From DASREM01 sp035652095 (GTDB taxonomy: Bacteria; Acidobacteriota; Terriglobia; Terriglobales; Acidobacteriaceae), in NCBI GenBank assembly GCA_035652095.1, contig DASREM010000040.1:1-36491 (forward strand): a stretch of DNA of 36,491 bases, in the 5' to 3' direction. Shown here in pieces: positions 22,054-29,813 of this stretch. The stretch's first letter is position 1; the number at the start of each line of letters is the position of its first letter. The notes below the pieces were generated by a model. It did no database searches. It was not told the DNA's origin and saw only the letters and a program-made list of their open reading frames with translations. A program made the position numbers and the translations under genes.

Positions 22054-22896
22054 TCACTGCCCCAGAATCAGCGGCAAGCCATTCTTGTTGTTGCCAATCA
22101 CAACGACTTTGGCATTGGAACTCTTGGCCAGATTCTCGGTTGCCTCGATGCCTTTCCATTCCAGCAGAGCCGGGCTGATGCCCTGGGCCACGATTTGTTG
22201 GAAGTCGCGAATGCCGGCCGCCTCAATGCGTTTGCGCTGCGCCTCTTGTGTCTCCTTTTGCAAACGGAAATTCATGGCCAGCGCTTCCTGTTCGGCCTGC
22301 TGCTTTGATTCGATGGAAGCCTTGAGCGTCGCCGGAAGCTGAATGTCCCGAAGCAAGATGCTTTCCACGATGAACCCGCGCGGTCCGAGCAGCGAGGCCA
22401 ACTGGTCATTGATCTGCTTGGCCACCATTTCGCGCTCGCCCGTGTAGAGGGCGTTGGCGGAATGCGAGGCTGTGGCTTCACGAATCGCGGCCCGCAGGTT
22501 GGGCTCAATGAGTCGGGCCTCAAACTCGGCGCCGATTTTCTGGTACACGTCGGCGGCCTTCTGGGGGTCGAGATGGTAGATGAGGGAAGTATCGAGGTTC
22601 ATCACCAACCCCTCGCTCGAGGGCACACTGGCCGACTCCTTGAGGCTCTGGGTTTGGATTGACATCTCGTTGTTGGTCTTGAGCGGGTTGATGACGTGCA
22701 TGCCTTCGGGCAACATCTCTCCGGTGACCCGCCCGAAGAGAGTGAGCACGCCGACATGGCCAGTGCTCACGCGGGTGATGCAGTTAAAGAGCAGGATTGC
22801 GATGATGAAGGCAAGAACCGCAAATCCGATCAGGCGGAAGGCTCCGCCACCATTTACGTCAATTACTTTTCCCCGGGCGTCGCTATAAATTGTCAT
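22054..22896 (-). CDS. SPFH/prohibitin-family membrane protein
   Basis: A 280-residue band-7 protein: one N-terminal membrane helix (about residues 19-40), then the SPFH domain beginning VSTGHVGVLTLFGRV. A long Gln/Glu/Lys-rich coiled-coil segment (about 190-240, KQQAEQEALAMNFRLQKE) resembles eukaryotic prohibitins more than HflK/C. A short C-terminal region contains NAKVVVIGNNKNGLPLIL. Such proteins form large ring assemblies in the membrane. ATG 22896 is chosen for the GGGGAGG upstream and the disordered look of any extension. It is divergent from the 23138 gene. Confidence 0.88.
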   Translation of the reverse strand: MTIYSDARGKVIDVNGGGAFRLIGFAVLAFIIAILLFNCITRVSTGHVGVLTLFGRVTGEMLPEGMHVINPLKTNNEMSIQTQSLKESASVPSSEGLVMNLDTSLIYHLDPQKAADVYQKIGAEFEARLIEPNLRAAIREATASHSANALYTGEREMVAKQINDQLASLLGPRGFIVESILLRDIQLPATLKASIESKQQAEQEALAMNFRLQKETQEAQRKRIEAAGIRDFQQIVAQGISPALLEWKGIEATENLAKSSNAKVVVIGNNKNGLPLILGQ

Positions 22897-22968
22897 CGCA
22901 AGTTCCTCCCCAGAGGCGATTTTAGTGAGACGTTTGGCTCCTGCGAAGTAACTAACAAAGAGCGGGTG

Positions 22969-23003
22969 TTTTGCACGATCAAAAAGCTTTTGCAGAGTGC
23001 AAA
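22969..23003. promoter_or_regulatory. Candidate operator: three TTTTGCA half-sites
   Basis: TTTTGCA occurs at 22969-22975 and 22987-22993, and its complement TGCAAAA at 22997-23003. The last two form a perfect 7-bp-arm palindrome with a GAG centre. They lie between the divergent SPFH and beta-propeller genes, ten bases upstream of the latter's -35 box. Confidence 0.5.
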
Positions 23004-23012
23004 ACAGTGCAC

Positions 23013-23042
23013 GTTGACAGTGTTGAGCGGCGCAGACTATAG
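23013..23042 (+). promoter_or_regulatory. Sigma-70-type promoter for the 23138 gene
   Basis: TTGACA at 23013-23018, an 18-bp spacer, and TATAGT at 23037-23042. Transcription would start near 23049, giving a leader of about 90 nt. Confidence 0.7.
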
Positions 23043-23137
23043 TCGCGCCGAGCCAAGCCGCGCCTTGCTGGGCGCTCCCTCTGCCCTCTCGCACCAGCAA
23101 TCAGCGGAGTTCGATTCCAAGAACCAAAGGATGCCCG

Positions 23138-24640
23138 ATGAATCAAAGAGTCTCCCGCTTCCCTCGACGGCACATTTCTGCCTTCCTGACCCTACTAATC
23201 GTGCTAACCACCCTAATCTTTCTGAGCGGAATTGCGAACGCGCAAATCACCCTCGTGCAACTCAGCACTGACACCTTTACCAATCCCGACTCGCAGCATA
23301 TGACCGAGGTCGAACCCGACACCTTTGCTTTCGGATCCACCATCGTGAGCGCGTTCCAGGTGGGACGCATCTCGGGCGGCGGCTCCTCCGATATCGGTTT
23401 CGCAACCTCTACCAATGGCGGCGCAACCTGGACCAACGGCTTCCTTCCCGGAGTTACCGTCAACTGGATGGGCGGACACTTCTCCGCTGCCAGCGACCCC
23501 TCCGTTTCTTTCGATCCTAAACACGGCAAGTGGGTGATCGCTATGTTAGGACTGTCCGCCAACAACAGCGTGCTGGTGAGCAGTTCGTCGGACGGCATCA
23601 ACTGGAGCAACCCGGTGACTGTAAACAGCAATACCGGGTTCGCCGACAAGACGTGGATCGCGTGCGATACCAACTCGGGCAGCGCTTTCTTCGGAAACTG
23701 CTATGTCGAGTGGGATGACGCCTTCGGCGGCGATCAGATCCGGATGAGCGTCTCCAAGGATGGCGGCGCAACCTGGTCTGCGGCTGCAAACGTGCGAAAT
23801 GCTTTCGGACTCGGTGGACAACCGCTGGTTCAGCCGAACGGCACCGTAGTCGTTCCCTTTGAGGGCAACGGAATTCAGGCATTCACTTCGACCGACGGCG
23901 GAACCACCTGGGGCAACGTCAGCACGGTCAGTTCCATCAGCGACCACGGTGAAGCCGGCAGCTTGCGCAGCGGCCCCTTGCCAACTGCGGGAGTGGATGG
24001 CGGCGGAACCGTCTACGTGGCGTGGCAGGACTGCCGCTTCCGTACGGGCTGCTCGTCGAATGACATTGTCTTCTCCAGCTCCACCAATGGCACCACCTGG
24101 GCTGCGGTGAAGCGCATTCCCATTGATGCAACCACCAGCACCGTCGACCATTTCATTCCTGGGCTGGCCGTGGACCAGAACACCTCGGGCAGCACCGCGA
24201 AATTGGGACTGGTCTACTACTTCTATCCGGTGTCGAATTGCGGCAGTAACTGCAATTTGAATGTCGGCTTCACCAAGTCCTCCAATGCCGGAAGCACCTG
24301 GAGCAAGCCGATGAAGCTCGCCGGGCCGATGCGCACAACGTGGCTGCCGAATACGAGCCTGGGCCGCATGGTGGGAGACTACATTTCCGCTTCCTACGTG
24401 AACGGAGACGTTTCGTTTGGCGTGTTCGCGAAGGCTTTGCAACCGACCGGAAGCGTGTTCAACGAGGCCATGTACACGTCCAGCGTTGGTCTGGATGTCC
24501 TCGCCGGGCCGGAGTTCCTGAGTTCGGTGGGCGAGAAAGCGGTTCCCAATGCGCGCTCCGACCACGGGCCGTCGCTGTACTGGGACCATGAAGGACGGGT
24601 GCCCAAGAATCCGCAGACTCCGCCTGCGGACCTGGACTAA
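23138..24640 (+). CDS. Secreted Asp-box (BNR/sialidase-like) beta-propeller protein
   Basis: A 500-residue protein with a Sec signal (LTLLIVLTTLIFLSGIANA, cleavage near 36). At least six Asp-box-like repeats S/T-x-(D/N)-x-G-x-T/N-W occur: STNGGATW (91-98), then SSDGINW, SKDGGATW, STDGGTTW, SSTNGTTW and SSNAGSTW. This fits a six-bladed sialidase-like propeller. The arginine triad of true sialidases cannot be assigned with confidence, so activity is open: glycan binding or hydrolysis, or a cell-surface role. AAGGA precedes ATG 23138, a strong promoter lies upstream and a terminator follows. Confidence 0.82.
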   Translation: MNQRVSRFPRRHISAFLTLLIVLTTLIFLSGIANAQITLVQLSTDTFTNPDSQHMTEVEPDTFAFGSTIVSAFQVGRISGGGSSDIGFATSTNGGATWTNGFLPGVTVNWMGGHFSAASDPSVSFDPKHGKWVIAMLGLSANNSVLVSSSSDGINWSNPVTVNSNTGFADKTWIACDTNSGSAFFGNCYVEWDDAFGGDQIRMSVSKDGGATWSAAANVRNAFGLGGQPLVQPNGTVVVPFEGNGIQAFTSTDGGTTWGNVSTVSSISDHGEAGSLRSGPLPTAGVDGGGTVYVAWQDCRFRTGCSSNDIVFSSSTNGTTWAAVKRIPIDATTSTVDHFIPGLAVDQNTSGSTAKLGLVYYFYPVSNCGSNCNLNVGFTKSSNAGSTWSKPMKLAGPMRTTWLPNTSLGRMVGDYISASYVNGDVSFGVFAKALQPTGSVFNEAMYTSSVGLDVLAGPEFLSSVGEKAVPNARSDHGPSLYWDHEGRVPKNPQTPPADLD

Positions 24641-24658
24641 CGTCTTACGTTCCTGCTG

Positions 24659-24688
24659 GCCGCCAGCTTCGCGCTGGCGGCTTTTTTT
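24659..24688 (+). terminator. Rho-independent terminator of the beta-propeller gene
   Basis: GCCGCCAGC and GCTGGCGGC form a 9-bp stem with a 5-base loop, followed by seven T residues (24682-24688). It starts 18 bp after the stop codon. Confidence 0.92.
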
Positions 24689-25052
24689 GTGACAGCGCTA
24701 CAATTGAACGCTCGCAACGCCCCATCCCGGCCTCGAGGTTCTCTCCTCTACTCATGTGTGGCCTCTGACCCTTAATTTTGATTTTTGCGTAAAGAGGGCG
24801 GCATGAGTTGCCGTGGAGCGGATCGAGCAATCCTGCGCAGATTAAGAATTCTGTTGAATTTTCCACATCGCGTTTGCCTGCCGTAAGCGAATTGACAGTG
24901 TGAAATATACGTAAACACTGGGCAATTACAGAATCACAAGCCACAAGTTGTGAGGGGCGACATTGCTGCTGCACAAATTTCGGGCACCCGCTTGTGAAAC
25001 AGCTGCACTGCGCTCGAATCAAAGCAGATAGAGTCTCGTCATTTTGTTTGAC
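24689..25052. other. Non-coding stretch before the tandem RNA
   Basis: No credible gene. TTGACA occurs near 24891 but no matching -10 box lies at 16-18 bp. I see no other supported element before the -10 box at 25053. Confidence 0.4.
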
Positions 25053-25058
25053 TATAAA
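25053..25058 (+). promoter_or_regulatory. Candidate -10 box (TATAAA) for the tandem RNA
   Basis: Would start transcription near 25065, about 20 bases before the first RNA domain. No good -35 hexamer at the standard distance, so this is tentative. Confidence 0.35.
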
Positions 25059-25084
25059 AATGGCGGGTGTAAAACAAACTCGTT

Positions 25085-25230
25085 CTTTGACACGTTCTAA
25101 AGTTTACCCGGTTGGTGCAGCGTCCGGGGCTCAAGCGAAGTCACACTGCAACCGCAAGGTAAAGCAGGAGAGGGCTAGCGAGGGTCTATAGCTAAGCGCT
25201 GGTCGAGGCGAACGAGAACTCATGTCGAAG
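25085..25230 (+). ncRNA. Structured RNA domain 1 of a tandem pair
   Basis: Closing stem: CTTTGACA (25085-25092) with TGTCGAAG (25223-25230), 8 bp with one G-T. Inside are a stem with TGCAG/CTGCA, a small hairpin ACC-GCAA-GGT with a GNRA tetraloop, and an 8-bp stem GGCTAGCG/CGCTGGTC capped by AGGGTCTATAGC. The next domain has the same layout with different pairs in the stems but matching loop sequences. No reading frame or known family recognised. Confidence 0.55.
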
Positions 25231-25238
25231 GCAGGATA

Positions 25239-25410
25239 GGGTCCCGAAGCGTTGAACGAGTTTTTCCGGTTGGCGGTAAGCCCGGAGCCCGAGCCAAGAT
25301 CGCTTGCAGCAGCCCGCAAGGGAAGCAGCAAGAGAGGTCGGTAAGGGTCTAAAGCGAGCTACTGGCCGAGACGAATCAGTTCAACATCACTTCGGGACTC
25401 TTATTTTTTT
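25239..25410 (+). ncRNA. Structured RNA domain 2 of a tandem pair, ending in a T-run
   Basis: Closing stem: 25239-25257 (GGGTCCCGAAG then TTGAAC) with 25380-25400, about 18 pairs broken by one mismatch and a 3-base bulge. Internal stems mirror domain 1: TAAGC/GCTTG, CCC-GCAA-GGG, and GGTCGGT/ACTGGCC capped by AAGGGTCTAAAGC. Shared single-stranded motifs are CCGGTTGG, GCAAGG-AAGCAG and the GGTCTA loop. The 3' strand of the closing stem runs into TTATTTTTTT (25401-25410), which suggests a transcript 3' end. Confidence 0.6.
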
Positions 25411-25525
25411 ACCCTGCCATTTCTCTTCCTTACCTCAGTCGTTCAGATCTGACCTCATCCCGAGCCTTGCGAGGGATCCCGCGTGCACAACCGCGAGGTT
25501 CGCGTGCCACACCGTCGCTCCGAAA

Positions 25526-25531
25526 TATAAT
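25526..25531 (+). promoter_or_regulatory. Consensus -10 box TATAAT, 7 nt before ATG 25539
   Basis: A perfect consensus hexamer. Transcription should start at or next to the ATG, giving a leaderless mRNA. It also means this gene can be transcribed independently of the upstream tandem RNA. Confidence 0.55.
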
Positions 25532-25538
25532 CCAGTCG

Positions 25539-26504
25539 ATGTCACGATTCCTTTGCTTAGCAAGTTATGCTTTGGTCGTCATGTCATCGCTTGCCAACAG
25601 CCAGACATCGGTGAAAGCCTCTCGAGCGGAGTATCACGGGTGGAAAGAGGCCGCCATCCTGACCAACGGAATCGCAGAAGTTGTGGTCGTCCCAGGCATC
25701 GGGCGGGTGATGCAATTCCGCTTTGTCGGCGAAGATCCCGTGTTCTGGGAAAACCGTGCGATCGACGGAGCGCGGACCGCGCAAGACGCGAAGAACTGGA
25801 CCAATTTCGGCGGCGACAAGAGCTGGCCGTCGCCGCAAGCCGACTGGCTCAAGATCGTCGGACGCGATTGGCCTCCGCCATTCACCTTTGACCAGGTCCC
25901 CATGCAAGCCGAAGTCAAGGGCAACGCGATCGAATTGGAATCGCCGGTTGATCCCCAGTACGGAATTCGCGAACGTCGCGAGATCCGGCTCGACGCGTCG
26001 AAGCCCGTCATGCAGATCAAAACGACATATGAGAAAGTAAGCGGCGATCCGGTCAGGGTTGGGGTCGGGGTGATCACGCAATTGCGCGATCCGGTGCGCG
26101 CTTTCATGGTGCTGCCGGAGAAGTCTCAGTTCCCTAAGGGCTACGTACATCTCCAGTTTGATTTACCCGAAAACCTGACGGTGAAAGATGGCTTGGTGTC
26201 GCTGACTCGCAGCCGGAAGAGTGAAAGCCAGATCGGCAGCGACGCCAGTACGCTGATCTGGATGGATAAGAAACACGTGCTGAGAATCGACTCGCCCAGA
26301 GTGGAAGGCGCCGAGTACGCCGACCAGGGCAGCAGCGCCATTATCTACGCCGGGGCCGATCCCTTTCCCTATGTGGAGTTGGAAACCTTTGGCCCGCTCA
26401 CAACGATGAAAGTGGGAGACAGAATCGAGAGGATGAACACGTATACGTTGAGCCGGAGAAGCGATAGAGATCCGGAGAAGGAAGCGAGACACATGGCCCG
26501 TTGA
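25539..26504 (+). CDS. Secreted DUF4380-like protein
   Basis: A 321-residue protein with a signal peptide (MSRFLCLASYALVVMSSLANS, cleavage near 21). The mature part opens with WKEAAILTNGIAEVVVVPGIGRVMQFRFVG, then many beta strands (VEGNAIELESPVD-like, IRERREIRLD) and ends ERMNTYTLSRRS. This resembles DUF4380, a beta-sandwich family related to carbohydrate-binding or mutarotase-like folds (recalled, not searched). No catalytic residues can be named. TATAAT lies 7 nt before ATG 25539; no Shine-Dalgarno. Confidence 0.75.
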   Translation: MSRFLCLASYALVVMSSLANSQTSVKASRAEYHGWKEAAILTNGIAEVVVVPGIGRVMQFRFVGEDPVFWENRAIDGARTAQDAKNWTNFGGDKSWPSPQADWLKIVGRDWPPPFTFDQVPMQAEVKGNAIELESPVDPQYGIRERREIRLDASKPVMQIKTTYEKVSGDPVRVGVGVITQLRDPVRAFMVLPEKSQFPKGYVHLQFDLPENLTVKDGLVSLTRSRKSESQIGSDASTLIWMDKKHVLRIDSPRVEGAEYADQGSSAIIYAGADPFPYVELETFGPLTTMKVGDRIERMNTYTLSRRSDRDPEKEARHMAR

Positions 26505-26595
26505 TAGAGACTAGGCATCTGCACTGCTGTAGCCCGGACACCGGTCTTCAAAACCAATTCACGGAAGCAGATTTCAGCCCGTACGGGATGCGAAT

Positions 26596-26616
26596 ATGAT
26601 GCTACAATAGCATCAT
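26596..26616 (+). promoter_or_regulatory. TA operator palindrome spanning the -10 box and start codon
   Basis: ATGATGCTA-CAA-TAGCATCAT is a perfect 9-bp-arm palindrome. It contains TACAAT (26603-26608), a good -10 box 6 nt before the ATG at 26615, and its right arm includes the first two bases of that ATG. Binding of the Phd-type antitoxin here would block RNA polymerase directly. Confidence 0.75.
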
Positions 26617-26884
26617 GATCGATGTTACCAAAGACATTCTTTCACTCACCACCTTCAAGCGCAACTCTTCCGATCTGTTGCAGCAAATGAAGAAGACTGG
26701 CCGTCCGCTGGTTTTGACGGTGAATGGAAAAGCCGAAGCCGTAGTGGTTGATCCCGCAATGTATCGGCAAGTCGCGAGTCAACTCGATGCGGTTGCAGCG
26801 ATACGCCAGGGTCTGCTCGAGGCCGAAAAAGGCTGGGGCCGACCGGCTGATGAAATCTTCGATGAGCTGGAGCACGAAGGCTGA
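26615..26884 (+). CDS. Phd/YefM-family antitoxin
   Basis: An 89-residue protein with the family layout: N-terminal DNA-binding part (LTTFKRNSSDLLQQMKKTGRPLVLTVNGKAEAVVVDP, about residues 12-48) and an acidic C-terminal helix (DEIFDELEHEG) that would cover the toxin. The order antitoxin-toxin with an 8-bp gap and the operator palindrome at the start support an autoregulated TA operon. Confidence 0.88.
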   Translation: MIDVTKDILSLTTFKRNSSDLLQQMKKTGRPLVLTVNGKAEAVVVDPAMYRQVASQLDAVAAIRQGLLEAEKGWGRPADEIFDELEHEG

Positions 26885-26892
26885 CTCTCTCG

Positions 26893-27198
26893 ATGACCTA
26901 TCGCGTCATCATGGCACCCCGAGCCGAGAGCGACCTGAGAACAATCTACCAATTTATCCGTAGCCAGGCGCCGCACGCCGCTCGCAATTGGATGCGGCGG
27001 GCTCGCGAGGCTGCTAAGAGCCTTGCCCACCGTCCCCAGCGCTGCCCATTGGCTCCGGAAAGCGCTTCCTTTAACCAGCCAATCCGGGAGTTGTTCTTTG
27101 GCAAAGGAAATCGGGGTACCTATCGTTTTCTGTTTGTCATATTGGATAAGAGAGTCTACATTCTCCACGTTCGCCACGGATCGATGCTGCCGCTTTGA
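26893..27198 (+). CDS. ParE/RelE-superfamily toxin
   Basis: A 101-residue basic protein: MTYRVIMAPRAESDLRTIYQFI, then a two-helix region (RNWMRRAREAAKSLAHRPQRCPL) and beta strands YRFLFVILDKRVYILHVRHGS. This is the RelE/ParE fold. ParE members poison gyrase and RelE members cut mRNA on the ribosome; sequence alone does not separate them, but the helical hairpin and VRHG ending favour ParE. It is 8 bp after its antitoxin and convergent with the carboxylase gene. Confidence 0.85.
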   Translation: MTYRVIMAPRAESDLRTIYQFIRSQAPHAARNWMRRAREAAKSLAHRPQRCPLAPESASFNQPIRELFFGKGNRGTYRFLFVILDKRVYILHVRHGSMLPL

Positions 27199-27219
27199 AG
27201 TTCATGTTCCTGGCGAACA

Positions 27220-28770
27220 TTACAGCGGTATATTCCCGTGCTTCTTCGGCGGATTCTTGTCTCGCTTGGTCTCCAGCATCTCCAGCGCCTGAATCAGTTT
27301 CTTCCGCGTTTCCCGAGGTTGGATGACTGCATCCAGAAATCCGCGATCCGCCGCTACATAGGGGTTCGCGAAGCGGTCGCGGAACTCTTCGATCTTGTGC
27401 GCTCTTAGCTCCTCGCGGTTCTCCGCGCTCTCCAACTCGCGCTTGTAGACGATGTCCACCGCGCCTTCTGGTCCCATGACGGCGATCTCGGCCGTCGGCC
27501 ATGCGTAATTCACGTCGGTCCGAATGTGCTTCGACGCCATGACGCAATACGCCCCGCCATACGCCTTGCGCGTAATCACAGTGACCTTCGGCACTGTGGC
27601 TTCGGCAAACGCGAACAGCAGTTTTGCGCCATGCTTGATGATGCCGCCGTATTCCTGGTTCGTCCCGGGCAGGAATCCTGGCACATCCTCAAACGTCACC
27701 AGCGGAATATTGAAGCAGTCGCAGAAGCGTACGAAGCGGGCGCCTTTCACTGAAGCATTGATATCGAGCGTCCCCGCCAGCACCGCCGGTTGATTGGCGA
27801 CGATCCCGACCGATCTACCATTCAATCGCGCAAATCCGACGACGATATTCCTCGCGTAGTGCTCCTGGACTTCGAAGAAATATCCATCGTCCACCACCGC
27901 GTGGATCACATCTTTGATGTCGTAAGGATGGTTCGACTCGGCCGGAACCACCTTGTCCAGCGCAGCGTCGGCGCGGTCGATGGGGTCGGTGCAGGGACGG
28001 CGCGGCGGATCATCCACGTTATTGGAGGGCACAAAGCTTAGCAACTCACGAATCATCGAGAGACACTCGGCATCATCGTGCGCCATGAAGTGGGCGACAC
28101 CGGAGGTTTCGTTGTGGGTTGCGGCTCCGCCGAGTTCGTCTTTGGTCACTTCTTCGTGGGTCACGGTCTTGATCACGTCCGGCCCGGTGATGAACATGTA
28201 GGAGGTCTTGTCCACCATCAAAATGAAGTCCGTGATGGCCGGCGAATAGACGGCACCGCCCGCGCACGGGCCCATGATGGCCGAGATCTGCGGGACCACT
28301 CCGCTGAACAAAGTATTGCGCAGGAATATGTCGGCGTAGCCGGCCAGGGACATCACGCCTTCCTGGATGCGGGCCCCGCCGGAATCGTTGAGCCCGATCA
28401 CGGGCGCGCCCATTTTCGCGGCAAGGTCCATGATCTTCACGATCTTTGCCGCATTGGCTTCGGAGAGCGAACCTCCGAACACGGTGAAGTCCTGGGCAAA
28501 GACAAACACCAGTCTGCCCTCGATGCGTCCATATCCCGTGATGAAGCCATCGCCGTAATATTTTTGCTCGGCCATGCCGAAGTCGGTGCAGCGATGGGTC
28601 ACCAGTTTGTCGGTTTCCTCAAATGTGTTTTCATCGAGCAGAAACTCGATGCGCTCGCGCGCCGACATCTTGCCTTCTTTGTGCTGGCGCTCGCGACGTT
28701 TGCTCCCGCCGCCCTCTTCCGCCAGGTGATCGCGTTTCTTCAGTTCTTCCAGCTTCTGTTCGAGGTTCAT
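27220..28770 (-). CDS. Acyl-CoA carboxylase carboxyltransferase (beta) subunit
   Basis: Transfers CO2 from carboxybiotin to an acyl-CoA; propionyl-CoA carboxylase beta or methylmalonyl-CoA decarboxylase alpha are the closest types. At 516 residues, it is full-length, with N- and C-terminal crotonase-fold halves (about 30-270 and 280-516). Motifs: GGSLSEANAAKI, GLNDSGGARIQEG, GPCAGGAVYSPA with the oxyanion Gly-Gly, and later TRKAYGGAYCVM. No biotin carboxylase or carrier gene is adjacent. TATAAT lies 7 nt before ATG 28770 and no Shine-Dalgarno is seen. Confidence 0.93.
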   Translation of the reverse strand: MNLEQKLEELKKRDHLAEEGGGSKRRERQHKEGKMSARERIEFLLDENTFEETDKLVTHRCTDFGMAEQKYYGDGFITGYGRIEGRLVFVFAQDFTVFGGSLSEANAAKIVKIMDLAAKMGAPVIGLNDSGGARIQEGVMSLAGYADIFLRNTLFSGVVPQISAIMGPCAGGAVYSPAITDFILMVDKTSYMFITGPDVIKTVTHEEVTKDELGGAATHNETSGVAHFMAHDDAECLSMIRELLSFVPSNNVDDPPRRPCTDPIDRADAALDKVVPAESNHPYDIKDVIHAVVDDGYFFEVQEHYARNIVVGFARLNGRSVGIVANQPAVLAGTLDINASVKGARFVRFCDCFNIPLVTFEDVPGFLPGTNQEYGGIIKHGAKLLFAFAEATVPKVTVITRKAYGGAYCVMASKHIRTDVNYAWPTAEIAVMGPEGAVDIVYKRELESAENREELRAHKIEEFRDRFANPYVAADRGFLDAVIQPRETRKKLIQALEMLETKRDKNPPKKHGNIPL

Positions 28771-28777
28771 GGCGGGA

Positions 28778-28783
28778 ATTATA
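28778..28783 (-). promoter_or_regulatory. Consensus -10 box TATAAT, 7 nt before ATG 28770
   Basis: Perfect hexamer in the minus orientation. It supports ATG 28770 over any longer start and predicts a leaderless mRNA. Confidence 0.55.
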
Positions 28784-28852
28784 GCGGGTGGGCGAACCTT
28801 GGATTGTGATCCCAGACGGGGCCACTTGTGACGGGAGTTGGGGAGGGCCGGG

Positions 28853-29428
28853 CTACTCGAGCGATGATCCGAGAGGAGAGTACTTGTATTTTCTGCCATC
28901 CCAGGACACGACGGAGGTCATCTGGTCGCCGCCTGCCTCTTCCACGTAGATGGCCATGGTGGCTTTCTTCTTTTTCTTGAAACCGACTTTCTTTACCGAA
29001 AATTCCTTGTAGGGCAGGTTAATGATCAGGAACTTCGCCTTCGGAGAATCCGAATGCCATGCCTCCGGGCCGGCGCCATGAATGACCAGCAACGCGTATC
29101 CCCTGAGCTCAGGAGTTCCCGAAGCAAACTCGGTGGTCACCTTGGGATTGCCATAGCCAAAAAAGCTGTTGTAGGGGTCAATCACGCGGTATCCATTTTC
29201 GGCGGCATTGACCAGCGGCTTGGTGCAGTTGGCCGGCATCACGATGTCGTCCACGCCGTCGGAGTTCAGATCAGCCACCATCGGCAATTGGGAGGCGAGT
29301 AGCGAACAATCGGCGCCGAACTGTTTGTGGACAAAATTATTGTCGACGTTGAAAGGCGTCTGCGATTGGGCAACGGCGCAGCTCACCAACCCGAAAACCA
29401 CTGCCAGAAGTGAGAGACGAATAGCCAT
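28853..29428 (-). CDS. Secreted FG-GAP/VCBS-like protein, unknown function
   Basis: A 191-residue protein with a signal peptide (LSLLAVVFGLVSCAVAQ, cleavage near 20). VADLNSDGVDDIV (about 51-63) is a Ca2+-binding DxNxDGxxD repeat of the FG-GAP/VCBS type. The rest is beta-rich, with a poly-Lys stretch GFKKKKK (about 153-159) and the ending VVSWDGRKYKYSP. Only one repeat is seen, so it is not a full propeller. TACAGT lies 6 nt before ATG 29428. Confidence 0.75.
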   Translation of the reverse strand: MAIRLSLLAVVFGLVSCAVAQSQTPFNVDNNFVHKQFGADCSLLASQLPMVADLNSDGVDDIVMPANCTKPLVNAAENGYRVIDPYNSFFGYGNPKVTTEFASGTPELRGYALLVIHGAGPEAWHSDSPKAKFLIINLPYKEFSVKKVGFKKKKKATMAIYVEEAGGDQMTSVVSWDGRKYKYSPLGSSLE

Positions 29429-29434
29429 GGGGTT

Positions 29435-29440
29435 ACTGTA
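29435..29440 (-). promoter_or_regulatory. -10 box TACAGT, 6 nt before ATG 29428
   Basis: No Shine-Dalgarno; the spacing predicts a leaderless mRNA. Confidence 0.4.
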
Positions 29441-29813
29441 GACCGGAACGCAGGCCGCACCTAGAGAAACAGCAGATACCTGGGGTGGCGAAAGGACATG
29501 TCCTATTGGGGATTCAGGAGAACACGCGTTGACTTGAGGCAGGACTCCTTTGGTGGCGGTCAATTGGTTATCCCGGTGAAATTTTCGAGATTCGGCGGCC
29601 CGTAAGCTGACTTATGGCACGCTTGGTTGTTCCTGGTTCAATTTCCGGATTGCCCGTCGTCCAAGGCCAACCGTCGAGAGCACCGAGAAAGGCGCATCTC
29701 CCATAGGAGGCGCACCTGTCATTGGCAGCCTTGACTGCAGGGGGCCGCACAGGTGTAATTGGTTTCGCGTTCCCAAGAACCGCAAATGGTCACAGTGCGC
29801 GCAGGAGGCCAGA

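Noticed and set aside
23546..24589. 347-residue minus-strand frame opposite the beta-propeller gene
   Set aside because: A His/Arg/Gly-rich antisense frame with no domain; the plus-strand gene has a signal peptide, Asp boxes, promoter and terminator.
24885..24925. Promoter from TTGACA near 24891
   Set aside because: No -10-like hexamer lies at 16-18 bp; TATACG is only 8 bp away.
25304..25891. 195-residue plus-strand reading frame across the tandem RNA and DUF4380-like gene
   Set aside because: It overlaps the structured RNA and reads the DUF4380-like gene in the wrong frame; composition is Arg-rich and lacks any domain.
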